The notes under the pieces were generated by a model, which was not told the DNA's origin, did not search any database, and was given only the letters and a program-made list of their open reading frames with translations. The translations under genes and the position numbers were made by a program. DNA of 64,000 bases from positions 473,369 through 537,368 of the forward strand of contig LS997563.1 of NCBI GenBank assembly GCA_000469685.2, read 5' to 3'. Of the stretch, positions 30,240 to 41,623 are shown piece by piece (the stretch's first letter is position 1; each line of letters begins with the position of its first letter). Origin of the DNA: Haemonchus contortus. Lineage: Eukaryota; Nematoda; Chromadorea; Rhabditida; Trichostrongylidae.

Positions 30240-31195
30240 TCAGTTATTTGCGAAATGTCTGCAAGTTGACTGTATGCCGAGCTGGAAGGTGCCATTTAGT
30301 GGTATATTTGAAGAGCGGCACCTTCGCATGAGAAGGCAGTCACTGATAACCCTGAAAACAACAGTAATCATGATGATCATTACCACGTTTATGTGCGGGC
30401 ATGATATGGGAAGTAGAGATCCATCAGAGTCGTCGGTGACCCTTGATATTTCCTGGATCGCTTTCTTCGCTTTGATCTTTGCCAGACGCGGTTTGTTGCC
30501 TTCGTTCATCTGAAATTCTCGAACATTATGATCAGCTTGTGGCCTAATAAGCGGGACCTCTCGTTTTTTGCTGAAATTTCCGGTGGATAGACTCTGTTTG
30601 CAGTTCGTAGCCATACATGTTTGTTGAGCATCACCTGGTAGATTTTCTTGTTCGACTAAGACAATCTCGTCAATTTGTGACTCTCCATGTTTCACATGTC
30701 GCGGTTGTTTTCTGTTTATAGCCTGCATTTCGCGGAGAGCGAAATATTCTGTGTACCACCGATCCCAAAATTTCGAACTGATTTGCTCCGCATGTTGTAT
30801 GGCATGCTTAGCTTGGGCAGCTGTTTGAATGAGTTTGGGATCGAACGTTGGATCTGTGCCCTGCTCACTGTTCGTCTCAGCCAAACTGTATTTCAGGTTG
30901 TTCTGCAAGAAATCGATTGGCCGCAAAGGGATGTCATCCGTACTTGCATTGCTTATAGCCGTCACGGGTCTGTTGTTGATTACGGCCTCAATTTGCGTCA
31001 TGATGGTATAGAGCTGTGCGTGTGACAGACTTTTCGCACGACGGACTTGTTGAAGGCACGTTTGACTGACCCTACGAGTATTTCCCACGCTCCACCCATC
31101 CAGGGTGCCCCTGGTGGGTTGAAGCCCCCTTGTATTCTATGGTTAGAGCTATAGGACATTACAGAATCGCGCGTACTGTCGTTCGGAGAAGACAT
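30240..31195 (-). pseudogene. pol: Integrase core and C-terminal domain of the second element
   Basis: Two frames (31195-30998 and 31088-30240) contain NPPGAPWMGGAWEILVGSVK, where the catalytic Glu of the DDE triad should be and a Glu is present, and then IPLRPIDFLQNNLKYSL and the IVLVEQENLPG block of the BEL/Pao C-terminal domain. The frameshift lies near 31050. Confidence 0.7.
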
Positions 31196-31378
31196 TTTTC
31201 AATGATTTGTTGGTCAAGTTTGAAATTCGTGCCAGAGTCTGTTCGAATGATAATGGGAACCTCTCTCCGAGAAATGACCTTTATGAAGAAGCTCAAGAAC
31301 GCTTCTGTGGACATATCTTCCACCACTTCGAGATGTACTGCTCTAGACGTGAGACACGTGTATAAGGAAACGTAGCAT

Positions 31379-31930
31379 CAGGTTGATCGGAAAGTTTCCC
31401 GCCTTTGAATTCTTGAAAATATTTTAAAAACGAACTAACTTGTAACCTCTCCAATCTTCTCCAGCCCAGATTCAACAGTTGATTGGGCACGGTCGAGCAT
31501 CGCTGCAAGTTCCCTGGTAGTGGCGTACGGATCCTCTTCCACGGTGGATTGTAGCATCTTCAAGTCTAACTCCATCGCCCGGCTGGACCTTGGAGCATCT
31601 TGAAGAGAAAAATCTCCTTTCTCAAACTTGGCCATCCGGGTCCTGCATGTGTCGTAAGAGACAGCGCCTTATGTATCCACTATCTTGGCTTGGGCTTCCT
31701 TTGCGTTTAAGCCGGACTGATGAAGGAAAAGAGACAGTGCCCCAGGTGCATCTGTTGGGCTGAAACCTGGGCGGCATTTCGGAATCCAAATGCAAGCTGG
31801 GTAAGTGTGAGGTAGCGATGTGGAAGAGTTCTTGCGTGCTTCATGCACACCCCACGATAAATCATAAACATACATGCAAGGCTAATATGGTGCGATCAAA
31901 CACACGGCAGGAAATTTTTCGGTTAACCTA
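31379..31930 (-). mobile_element. Mariner deletion derivative inside integrase of the second element
   Basis: Termini are GGTTGATCGGAAAGTTTCC on the left and, read inward from the right, TAGGTTAACCGAAAAATTTCC, an imperfect inverted pair; TA is seen at the right and CA at the left. On the minus strand it encodes the start of a mariner transposase in two frames: SGLNAKEAQAKIVDT (about 31680) and then MAKFEKGDFSLQDAPRSSRA, DPYATTRELAAMLDRAQSTV, the helix-turn-helix DNA-binding region. The catalytic domain is missing. It separates integrase fragments of the host element. Confidence 0.72.
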
Positions 31931-32404
31931 ATATTTTTCATTGTTTTTGGAGTGGAAAGGCCCCATGAAGTCGCAACCGACTGATTGGAAGGATCTCGCT
32001 GGTACAGTCCTGTCTTTGGGTAAAGGAGGCATTCCTCGTGCTCCGAACGGTAGTCTCCTAGCTTTTCTGCATACGACACAGTTTTTCAAGTACTTCTTGA
32101 ATACTCCACGTGGTCGTGGTATTCAAAAGCGTTGCTTCGCAAGACATAGTGTATGGTCCTTTCCGGAATGGCCATTTTTGATATGAATGTCGGTTACGAC
32201 GAGTCGTGTGATATCAGAGTTCTTCTCCAAATAAATTGGGCTCTTCACATCGTAAGAGACGGGTGCATTCTGAATGCGAGATGCGTTTCGAATGATTCCG
32301 TTTTCGTCGCGAAAAATTTTCTTCTGTGGAAACCTCTTTTTAAGTGTGTTGAGGGAAATTGAAGCACGTGCTTTGCGAAGTAGACCAGTTCCACTTAGTT
32401 TCAC
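31931..32404 (-). pseudogene. pol: Integrase zinc domain and start of core, second element
   Basis: Frames include TLKKRFPQKKIFRDENGIIR, VVTDIHIKNGHSGKDHTLCL (the histidine pair of the zinc domain) and, in the next frame, a GLYQRDPSNQSVATSWG stretch corresponding to the region of the first catalytic Asp. Several frameshifts are present. Confidence 0.65.
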
Positions 32405-32622
32405 ATCTTCTGCGGTGATCTCATAGCCGAGGTCGAACAGGTGCAGCTTTTGTAAGCCTTTCTTCTGTTTTCTTCAATCAACCATGCATGAAGTACTTTT
32501 CCTACACGTGCAACAGTCCGCAATGCCTTATCTCAACGTGAGAATCGTGCAAGTGAGATTAGATCGGGATGAATGTTAGTACGGACACCTGCTAGTTGTA
32601 CAGTTGTTGTGTAATCTCCCTT

Positions 32623-33171
32623 CTAGCGTGAAACTAGCGTTTCCGTATCTTGTTCCACTTTTTTTTGTTCATGAATATCAGCTAGCTTCCTCAGTCTTGT
32701 AGATATTTGTTCGTGGTTGAGCCACTGTGGACCGCGCACCCATGGTAGACTAACTGTCAGGGAAGCGTCTGCTCCTCTTGTCCCGGCATCAGCTGGATTG
32801 CCTGCCGTGCAAACGTGATAGAAATTCACTATTGTTCCCACAGACTCGAGACCATCTTTTAGTCTGAGAATGTGTTGCTTTTGATTCTCAACGAACAATG
32901 GCAATTTTCTGTTGGATTTAATCCAAGACAACGCAATTTCGCTATCACTGCATAAATTGATTTCATTGAGCTTGATTCTGATGGCGGAGGCGATGTTTTT
33001 AGCAAGCCGTGGCAATCAGGATCGCCACAACTTCCAACTTTGGTATGGTTTGCATTGTCTTTTTTGGGGTAATCCGTGTTTTTCCGCTTATTAACGTTGA
33101 CACAGTCTTTTTCTTCGTGACGTAAGTGAGCACAAGTTGCTAGAGCCTTCGCGCTTGCGTCAGTAAAGACC
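32623..33171 (-). pseudogene. pol: RNase H region of the second element
   Basis: Contains SDSEIALSWIKSNRKLP and GNPADAGTRGADASL, matching the RNase H end of the first element, where the corresponding site has the TGA stop. Frames are broken near 33010. Confidence 0.7.
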
Positions 33172-33737
33172 TAGAGGGTTAGCATATCGGTTGAAGGGTT
33201 GCTTGGCATACCTATGTATGTAACGTGGGAGATACTGACTGGTGAGACCTTTTGATATTCTTGGCACGTTGCATTCCACCTGGCCGCGGGATTTTCCGGT
33301 GTTGGTTTTTTCCATCCTACACCGCTTTCGTATATTTCTCTCATGAATTGCTTCAGTCTTATTGTGATTGGACCAACTATGCCAATAGGGTCGTAAATGG
33401 AATTTAATTGGCTGACTACGTCTCTTTTTGTCAGCTTCCATTTCTCCACAAAATTGAGGCATATTCCGAACTTGTCTAACTTGTTGTCGTATCTCACTCC
33501 AAGAATGGTGGAAACTCCGGAAATGCTCGGAGCGCGATCGCATAGTGGTATAGCGTCATCGACTTCTGTTCGATTTGATGAGTATTCTTTGAGATTCATT
33601 CCGATTTCGGAAAGGAGGGCCCTACTTTCTTTGTACTTGGAGATGGCCTCTGATGGTGTAGAGGCACCGAAGAGAATGTTACCGACATACAAATTGTCAA
33701 GGATCTCTTCCAAAAGCCGAGTGTTCCGCGATCGCAA
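33171..33737 (-). pseudogene. pol: RT palm and thumb of the second element
   Basis: A 188-codon frame with NLYVGNILFGAS at the catalytic turn, where the Asp expected at position three is Gly, followed by SQLNSIYDPIGIVGP. Loss of the Asp shows that the enzyme is dead. Confidence 0.75.
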
Positions 33738-33893
33738 AAATGTGAAAAAGGGCCATATTTAAAAAGACGACTCGGCGCCAAAGGGGACCCTCTTGAAGCG
33801 GTTTTCTACAATGTTTTCTCGATAAGGGGGCTTGTTCGGGTCTTTGAGCCAAAGGAATCGGCATAGGTCTTTGTGCGTATTTTGAAGCCTCTT

Positions 33894-34184
33894 TTAAGTA
33901 AACGCAGCTTCGACATCACAAGTTAGGATGATTTCATTAATTCTGCTGGTGACTGATATATCGTGAATTTTTCTGATGAGCGATTCGCCCTTGTGTGTGA
34001 CATCGTTCAGCGAAAGTTGACCTTTTCGTTTTGAAAAGGCCTCGAAAACGACTCGTAGAGGTTCCGGTTTCTGGGGACGCCAAACCCCAGAGTGGGGCAT
34101 GTAGTATAACCCTACCGAGTTTGGGATGTTCTCATACGCCTTTTCAGTAATGCCTTTAGCTTCGCACTGGTTTAGGATTTTCAC
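33894..34184 (-). pseudogene. pol: RT start of the second element
   Basis: Frame with YYMPHSGVWRPQKPEPLRVV, RKGQLSLNDVTHKGESLIR and LTCDVEAAF, the first RT aspartate motif. The LSLND segment is uninterrupted here and shows what the first element looked like before its piggyBac-like insertion. Confidence 0.75.
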
Positions 34185-34462
34185 GTACCATTTTTTCTGC
34201 TCGAGGTTAACAGCAAATCTTCGCTTTCCTCATCATTTTCGGGTGTTCCAAGCCCTCCCAATTCGAACAATTTGGTTAGCATTTCGTTTTCCGGCTTGGC
34301 CGAGGTCACTGCTGTGATACAGTGGGCTATTGCCGGCGCGGTTATATCCTAGTCTTGAGCATCCATGTAGCCGCGACGTAAAATGTTGCACCAAAGATGG
34401 TGCCGGCTAGTCGAAGTCGTCCCGATGGAATTTGAAGGATCTCTCTTTTTTCATGAACGAAA

Positions 34463-34780
34463 TCATAGTAGTGGTTTTAGCCGACTAGAATTTGTAGCAA
34501 CTGATTTCGCCGCGATTACTTGGATTACATACCAGGATGCTGCGATCCGAAGGAATGCCTGATCTGCAGGGCTAAGCTTCACTGAAGAGAATCCTTTAGT
34601 GAGGATAGGTTTCGTTTGGATCAAGATGCCGACGGTACCTATTTTGACACTTACTACGTTGTTCTCAAACATTTCGGTAGTCCAGCCGATTCCCGACATG
34701 AGTCACATCTCGGTCTTTAGTCTTGGAAGCCCGAGTTTGACGGCGAATTCTTCGAAATCCACGGGGCGAATCTATAGCCG
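34463..34780 (-). pseudogene. pol: Protease region of the second element
   Basis: Contains MSGIGWTTEMFENNVVSVKI and IQTKPILTKGFSSVKLSPAD, matching residues about 602-652 of the first element. Similarity stops at about 34780 and no gag is seen beyond. Confidence 0.6.
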
Positions 34781-35285
34781 ATCACACGGGAACCTGTCCA
34801 TGGACACCATACCGGAGTAGACTGCCAACCATGTACTGACTGTGTAGCTCTTCCCTAACAGAGTTCCCGGTTTGGTGAAGCGTGGCTGTTCCACGTCAGA
34901 TGCACCGAAAGACGATCAAGTTGGTGTCTTCTACTGCCCATGGCCACGTCCTCCGGCACAACTGAGAAGTCGCTCGATGAAACGCTGTCTATCTCGAAAG
35001 ATGGCACCGACTAAAAACGTGAAGGCCAGACCAATACGACCTCGTACACCGAAACCTGTGTGAAGGAGCACAGGTAGACTTGTCAATTTGAAATTCAATT
35101 CGTGGAGTGGGTACCGGTACTCAAAAATGATGGCAGACGCTTTTGGTATAAGTCGTAGGAATGAACAGATGCGAAGGAGTGCATCGTGCGGTGCAGTGGC
35201 GCTGGGACCAAGTGTGCCTGGGGATCGAATACGACTAGGTGGCCGGCCAAGCCAGCCTAGTTGTCTCCCTCACCTCTCTAGCTCA
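34781..35285. other. Unassigned segment beyond the second element
   Basis: No gag, LTR or primer site of the second element could be found here, and no other gene. This is where its 5' end would be expected. Confidence 0.4.
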
Positions 35286-35780
35286 TTGCTTTGGCCCTGG
35301 TGCAATATGGAGCCAATCTGGAGGTGGCAGCACAAAGTGCAAAAACGGCAAAGCCCCGGAGATCCGAACCATCAACCCAGCCTAGTCGTCCCAATTCGTA
35401 GTTCACATCGCTATCCACCACACCATCGCGTTGCTCCTTCATCTTGCCCGTGGAGAACACAAATGAAACTTTCCCGCACTTTTCAACATTCTTAACATAT
35501 GGCTCCTTTTTGGCTACCGTTCACATTAATTTCAATGCGCAGTTCTCTGGCTCTCCTGTGCGGACAGTCGACGCCATGAATGGAACAAACGACGCTTAGT
35601 GAGTTAAAACGTGATTTCTGACAAAATCATTTTCACTCTTTTTTTGGCATTCAGAAGGCCATTTAGCGGAAATGGGCCATAGTTCTGTACTCAGTGCTCA
35701 TGCCCCTACACCATGCAAACAAACCATTTTCAAACAGCGTCCCACGCGCTGAGATCTTCCTTGTTAGAGATGCTTTTTAG
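35286..35780 (+). repeat. Third copy of the palindrome-arm repeat
   Basis: About 490 bases matching 27846-28315 in the same orientation and 27095-27580 in inverse orientation, from GCTTTGGCCCTGGTGCAATA to ATCTTCCTTGTTAG. It includes the CGACGCTTAGTGAGTTAA junction seen in the palindrome. Neither end has TG...CA. Confidence 0.65.
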
Positions 35781-35804
35781 CCGAAAGAATATTGTTTTAC
35801 CTGA

Positions 35805-36061
35805 CTTTAAGGAGGGGAGGGGCTCCGGGGTGGGTGATATAGTTATCTCGTGCAAAAAGCAGAGTTGGGACAAAAATTGAACGTCCAATTGGGTCACCCA
35901 TCCCGGAGCTCTTCCCTTTCCTGAAATTGGATGAAAAATACACAGTTATAAAATAAGAATATGAAACATTCCTAAGCACCATTACAGCCTCGGCTGCTCT
36001 CACTTCTCTGCGCTCTAGCCGTCAGTGATTCAAGTGCGCTCTCCACCCCCCCCCCCCCCCA
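35805..36061. repeat. GGGTGGGTGAGATGGTTATCTCGTGC-type repeat, partial
   Basis: Shares GGGGTGGGTGATATAGTTATC, TGAACGTCCAATTGG, ATGAAAAATACACAGTTATA and the final poly-C with 61300-61570. It ends in a run of 14 or more C. It is a truncated relative of the MITE at 61087-61582. Confidence 0.55.
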
Positions 36062-36199
36062 ACTACATTTTCACCGAAAGGGGGAATTAATTTATTGCAT
36101 CGTGGAAACCATTCATCCTCTACATGGTTTTCGTGTAATGTGATGATCTTAAATTTGAGCATTGCCTTATCCTTACTACATATTATTTTAAAATGTGTC

Positions 36200-36257
<58 letters not shown>

Positions 36258-36388
36258 TAATAATAATAATAATAATACTAATACTAATACTAATACTAAT
36301 ACTAATACTAATACTAATACTAATACTAATACTAATACTAATACTAATACTAATACTAGTACTAATACTAATACTAATACTAATACTA

Positions 36389-36425
<37 letters not shown>

Positions 36426-36434
36426 AATACTAAT
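36200..36434. repeat. Composite microsatellite (AAT)n-(ACTAAT)n-(AAT)n
   Basis: An AAT/ATA triplet array (about 36201-36277) turns into a regular hexamer array ACTAAT (about 36277-36390) and back into AAT (36391-36420). Long open frames here are artefacts of the repeat. Confidence 0.95.
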
Positions 36435-36729
36435 AATAACAATAATAATTGTGGTAATGATGAAGTTTCCTAATCATAAAATCAATATTGGTTCACTGAG
36501 ACTACCAGAGAGGTCGGCAGCCAACTAATTAAGAGAGGTTATTTCACAGGCGAGTGAGCGGAGATGCGAAGAAGTGCGAAGTAAAGATTTGGACAAAAAT
36601 ACCGACTCCCAGGAGTATCTACCCAGCAAACTTGGAACAATGCCGTGAAACCTGAAGTGTGTGTGATCCTGCGATGTTCAAGGAAATACTTGGAGAAACT
36701 CAAGGCGGATTTCGAGGTGACAAGGGAGC

Positions 36730-38285
36730 ATGGTTTTGGAGGGATGAAGTCCAGTGATTAGGGAGGCAGAAGGAAAAGCCCAAAAAGAGTTGGCAAAAGC
36801 TCGAGCTCCAGAAAACCTAGCTGCCCACAATACTTCTAAGAGACTCGTCGAGGCTGTTGTAGCGAAAGCAAAGAATACGGAATTAGATGCTCATATGAGA
36901 AACTTGATGGCCGAGAAGAGGTGCAGCACATGGCCGCTCAGGATATCGAGGTGGTGAAGTTCATTAAGATAAGCGAAAGTGCAATCCTGAGAACGCTTGG
37001 TGAGGTCACACGTATGTGGAAGGAACAGTCTGACATGGAAAGAATAGTCTGACAGGCTTTCAAATGAGGAATCCGCCCGTGAGAACAGCTGCTAATTGGA
37101 GGCGAACAGCTGGTCTACTGTGGACAAAAGATGAGATGCGTAAAACATTAGGAAAGATGAAAATTAGGATCGCAACTGGTTTAGGTGGGGCACCGAGTCG
37201 AGTCGTAGAAGACGTTCGAAGTGCTCGGGATGAAGTGGCTCACTCGATTCCAGAACACTGAGCGGTAAAGTAAGAATCAGATGAGTAGAAGACAGTGTTA
37301 TCGTTGACGGTTCATGCAGGTAGAAGCGGTATGTCAAGATGGAGGGAGCTTGTCCCGACCTCACAGGAGCAGTGCGGTCTCACGCCTGAAAGATATACAG
37401 CGAATATAACGGATGCCATTTTCATAACCAAAGCAGTAATGGAGAAGTATCGAGCAAAGCGTGGACTCTGCTTCCTAGCTGTTCTCGACTTGAAGAATGC
37501 GTTCGACGGTCTACCAAGACCAGTCTCTGGAGAACGAGATGTCCCTGGTCAAGGGTCTGTACGATGGTTCCATGACAAAAATACGAACTCCATATGGCCT
37601 AACCAAAGCTAGCGGACCGGAGCGGGTTCCGTCTAAATGTGAAGAAGACCAAGTTCTTCAGCTCCGAAGAGTGCACGCAGTCAGTCATAACGGTATCGGG
37701 GAAGCTATCGAAAAGGTACAGGACTTCCGATATCTGGGAAGTGATCTAGCTGCTGATGGTGGCGTGTACCAAGCAGTAAAATCGCGAATAAACGCGGCAT
37801 GGAAGTGGAGGGATCTCACCGGTATCTCTGCGATGTCCGTGCTTCAGGACGCTCAAAGGTAAGGTGCCACAGCGAGTGTGGCCTGTCAGTAAAGACCATG
37901 AAATATACCTTTACGGTGCTGAAGTGAAGATGCCTAGATGGACATGCGGTTGGACGCGAATGGACCGGATTAGGAAGATGTCAGGCCGGCCATGCAAACA
38001 ATTTCTGTACAACTAAGCTGGTAAAGCAGCTTTTGCGATGGTTCAGACATGTACTAAGAAGATCACAGTATCATTCTTCAAGGGATGCCATGGAGTACGA
38101 GGCTCAGATAAGCGATCGCGAAGAGCCCCAAATAGAGATGGCGGGACATGATGGAGAACCTCGCTGAAGAAAAGGTAACGGCAGGTGATGCTGTAGATAG
38201 AAAGAATTGAAGACGGCTGACGAGAACAGCGGACCGTGTGAAGGCGCGGGATCAACGCTAGTAAGAAGAAGAGGAAGAATAAGAG
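36730..38285 (+). pseudogene. RTE-type LINE relic
   Basis: Fragments in several frames match the RTE reverse transcriptase: TDAIFITKAVMEKYRAKRGL and FLAVLDLKNAFDGLPR (the first RT aspartate motif) at about 37415-37520, GLYDGSMTKIRTPYG, then RFxYLGSDLAADG-like and VYQAVKSRINAAWKWRDLTG at about 37725-37830. Downstream segments match the conserved RTE tail (WTRMDRI.., FRHVL.RS) up to about 38270. The segment with the YADD catalytic motif is deleted near 37605. It ends in an AGAAGAAGAGGAAGAATAA-like tail, as RTE elements often end in short repeats. Confidence 0.75.
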
Positions 38286-39930
38286 CGGTCATTCAAAATG
38301 AGATGCATACCCGCAGATGTGTCTGCGAACGCTGTTCAAATCCTCATGAATCTACGAAAAGATTCTGAAAACGAAGTTACGTGAGCATTGCCTCCATGTG
38401 ATTGGGTTTTTGTCAAGCATGCATAGAGGACGAGTCGCCAAGGCAGATGTTACGCGATGACACAGCAAGTAAGGCAGTGGACTCGCGAGCGTGGCGCGAG
38501 TGTATCCATCCCGTGTGCACAGAAGCTTTTATGAATTGTATGCTTAAAGATTGATAGCAGTAAAACTTTGCTCCGCCTACCTACGCTACCCATAGGAAGC
38601 AGAAAATAATTGTTGGATGACGCCCACTCCTGCCCTTTTTCGACCATACGAGAGATTCTCCTTCACGAATTCTGGATTAGGAAACCTTGCAGTGCTTACT
38701 GCACTATTGGTAGATCGAATCTCAATGACTCTTCATATCGAGAAAACATATTTTTATATGACAATGACTATCTGCTCCGCTCTGCTCTTATATATGTTCT
38801 TATATATTTTATAATGAACCGATGACGTGACTCTTGAAGCAAGCTGATGTAATAATGAATGGGCACTCTATGACCACACATGATTTCAAAATACAAAGCG
38901 TTCTATCACATTCATCATTATTACCGTTTCCGTCAAGATGGAATGAGGAGCAGTATGGTCAAGGTGTTGAGATGAGCCAAACTGAGGATTCGAAAGCGAT
39001 TCGTTCTGAATTCCCCCAGTGATATTTGCCCTGGTGGAGCAAAGTTTGCCTTTTGTAAATGGTAAAAGATGTGACTATTTCACTTGAACTACAGAAGCTC
39101 ACGGCGAAATAAGGAAACTTTGATCAGTTCTTTCTCCCGAAATTATTCATTATTCTTTATTAATCACAAAAACTTCGAGGATCTTCCGCCTTTACGGAAT
39201 ATTTGCGTACGTTGTCATAAAGGACATGCCAAATTATTAGAATGAAGCACTTTCATAATGCTTGCTTCTGGCAACAGAAAAGTCGCCCAATCAGTAGGTC
39301 CTGCAGCGGTCCACATAAGGCGTATTCCTCCCCCCCCCCTTCCCCGAAAGGGGTGACGCGATAATTGTATTTGTGTTTTTTGTATTTGCAACTGTTCTCT
39401 TGCGAAATAACACGAGCTACAAGCGGAACAAGCTAACTAACGTGGAAAAAATGAAAAAGTAGAAAAAAAAGTAGAAAGTGAACGAAAAAAGACCTAATAC
39501 GTGCTGAGCATATGTAACCTTGGCAATGCTCCGCTTACGATGCCGATGCGTGCATTCGAATGAAAGATACTTTTGAAAGCAAATATAACTTTGTTAAAAA
39601 AAACGTTCTAGAACACGGTTAATAAGATGGTCAGAAGTCACAGGAGAGGAGTGGCCAATTCTCCAAAATGGACGGGGTTCGCACCGAGGTGGGCGGGGCT
39701 ACGAAAAGTTCGTAACTCTGTCCAGAAACGTTTTACAGGGCGGAAAGAAAGTGATTGGAGGTTCTAGAAGATGTGTGGCCAAACCTCTAAGATGGGCCGG
39801 GTTTGCACAGAGTTGAGCGGGGTTGAACTCGATTGTGTATTAAGGTTCTAAATTTCTTTAGAACGCGAAAAAAGTGGTTAGGGTTGTAGAACAAATATGC
39901 AAATAGTATTCAACGGCGATCCTTACTACA
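38286..39930. other. No gene recognised
   Basis: About 1.6 kb without a supported gene or repeat. A C run lies at about 39331-39340. Two weakly similar blocks (39660-39720 and 39780-39835, with GGCGGGG/GGGCGGGGCT-like words) may be degraded Helitron minisatellite units. Confidence 0.4.
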
Positions 39931-39979
39931 TCCTAACTATATATAAAGCGCTCGCGTCTGTCTATTAGTCCGTCCGTCC

Positions 39980-40052
<73 letters not shown>

Positions 40053-40200
40053 CACGGAAATTCATAACTCCTGTCCCCGTGGATCTAGAACGTCCAAATT
40101 TGGCAGGAGCAGAGAGCGACATGTGAGATGTGACCGTGTCGAACTGATAACATCTGATAAAAGCTGATAAGTGACCATAGGAAGTACGACCCATCTACAA
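39931..40200 (+). mobile_element. Helitron 5' end with GTCT array and minisatellite unit
   Basis: Starts TCCTAACTATATATAAAGCGC after an A, the same terminus as at 62596 and (reversed) 56101. A (GTCT)n array (about 39966-40049) follows, then one minisatellite unit (TCCTGTCCCCGTGGATCTAGAACG...). No 3' terminus with hairpin could be placed, so the copy is probably truncated. Confidence 0.6.
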
Positions 40201-40368
40201 AATAGAACCCAACCGGAGAAATCAATCCGGTGTTAAAGGTTAATCCCCTTTAGTATGTTCCATTCGATATGACGGGATGGTAAATAGGTGCAATGGTAGG
40301 AGCAGACTGAAGCTCCTTTAAATGAAGAGATGAGAGTTTGGTTCATTTATTGTTGTTATTATGACATA

Positions 40369-41190
40369 CCTCACCTCACGACACCACGTAGGTTAGCTAG
40401 AGCCAGGGATGCCATCAATTCTGTAAGAATCTGAATTTCTCTGGCTTGATGGTCGTTAGGAATATTCCCTTGAAGCGAACCTCTTGGAAAATTTCGGAGC
40501 AACTGAAGAATTGATAAAACCTTTCAGCCACTCTACCCATTAGGGAGCACATTTAGTCAACACAATCAGTTCTGTAGAAGCCATCCATTTCAATAACCCT
40601 CTAACTGGAAGTGTTTCGAAAACGTGTGCTTGGTGTACATACCGTTCCGAAATTTTCGCTCAAACTCAATAGCCAGATTCACTGATGCAGCCTCTTCGAA
40701 GTTTAAATCCTGCGGGGGGCGTCAATTCCTCACCTCACCTCACCACATAGATTTGCCAGAGCCAGGGATGCTTTTGGGTCTGTAAGAATCAGTTTTCCTC
40801 TTTCGTGTTGTGCGTTGATGGTCATAAATGATACTCATGTAACGCGTACCTCTTGGAAACTTTCGGATCAACTGAAGAACTGATAACACATTCAACCATT
40901 CTACCCGAATGCTCCATTAGGGAGCACCTTCAGTCAACACAATCAGTTCTGTAAGAGCCATCCATTTCAATAGGCCTCTACCTGGGAGTGTTTCGAAAAC
41001 GTATGCTTGATGTACATACCGTTCCGACTCAAAAGCCAGATTCACCGATGCAGCCTCTTCAAAGTTTAAATCCTGCGGGGAGCGCCAATTCCTCACCTCA
41101 CCTCACCACATAGATTTGCCAGGGCCAGGGATGCCTTCAATTCTGTAAGAATCTGATTTCCTTTGGCGATTTGTGCGCTGGTGGTTCTTA
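40369..41190. repeat. Tandem repeat, unit about 360 bp, 2.3 copies
   Basis: Units begin CCTCACCTCAC..ACCAC at about 40371, 40733 and 41095 and share AGCCAGGGATGCC, TTAGGGAGCAC, AACACAATCAGTTCTGTA and ATCCTGCGGGG blocks. The third unit is cut after about 90 bases. No coding capacity. Confidence 0.8.
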
Positions 41191-41620
41191 GGTCATAGAT
41201 TCTTTCAAAGCACACTATATACTTTTTCCTGCTCAATGTGGATTCAAATGGGATAAACCACTCCCCCCTCTCCCGCCGGATGGGTGCTTACTTTACGATT
41301 ATTTATTCTTGCTGCCTATACGGGGTCTTCCACATTTCTTGGTGTTCAGTTGCTTTTCGCATTTTTCTTAATCACTTTTTGGTTCCTGCACCTTTTTTTG
41401 CGCTTCCTAATCGGAAACTTCCCCTCCCCTAATTAAAGCATGGTGCACGACTTACAGGCACACTCGCACAGATCCATTCATTAGCAAAGTTTCTGTCTTA
41501 ATACAACTTACTATTCTTTTAGTGTGTTTTTGGCTGACCTTATATATCCTGTTTACTGCACGTAGAAGGGCTTGACTGTTAGGCGCCTAATCCTTTTCTT
41601 TTCTAGCCTTGGTTTTCGCT
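41191..41620. other. No gene recognised
   Basis: Pyrimidine-rich segment between the tandem repeat and the helicase relic. If the helicase belonged to a Helitron, its 3' terminus should lie here; I did not find a hairpin followed by CTRR. Confidence 0.35.
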
Positions 41621-41623
41621 CAC

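Larger units (their letters stand above)
28417..34780 (-). mobile_element. Second BEL/Pao element, decayed, with env
   Basis: Minus-strand fragments in collinear order match the first element: protease (34463-34780), RT start (33894-34184), RT palm and thumb (33171-33737), RNase H (32623-33015), integrase (32404 down to 30240) and env (30183 down to 28417). Protein similarity to the first element is clear but moderate, so this is a different family. Gag is missing: homology stops near 34780. Many frameshifts, a mariner insertion (31379-31930) and loss of LTRs show an old copy. The region next to env is part of the palindrome at 26333-28880. Confidence 0.82.

Noticed and set aside
27846..35780. 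The repeats at 27846-28315 and 35286-35780 as LTRs of the second BEL/Pao element
   Set aside because: They are in the right orientation and on both sides, but neither has TG...CA ends, no primer site or polypurine tract adjoins them, no 5-bp duplication is visible, and a third copy is inverted in the palindrome.
36095..36528. Poly-Asn or poly-Ile proteins
   Set aside because: They are translations of the microsatellite and have no conserved flanks.
40201..41620. A 3' Helitron terminus belonging to the helicase relic or to the 39931 copy
   Set aside because: No hairpin followed by CTRR was found in this interval.
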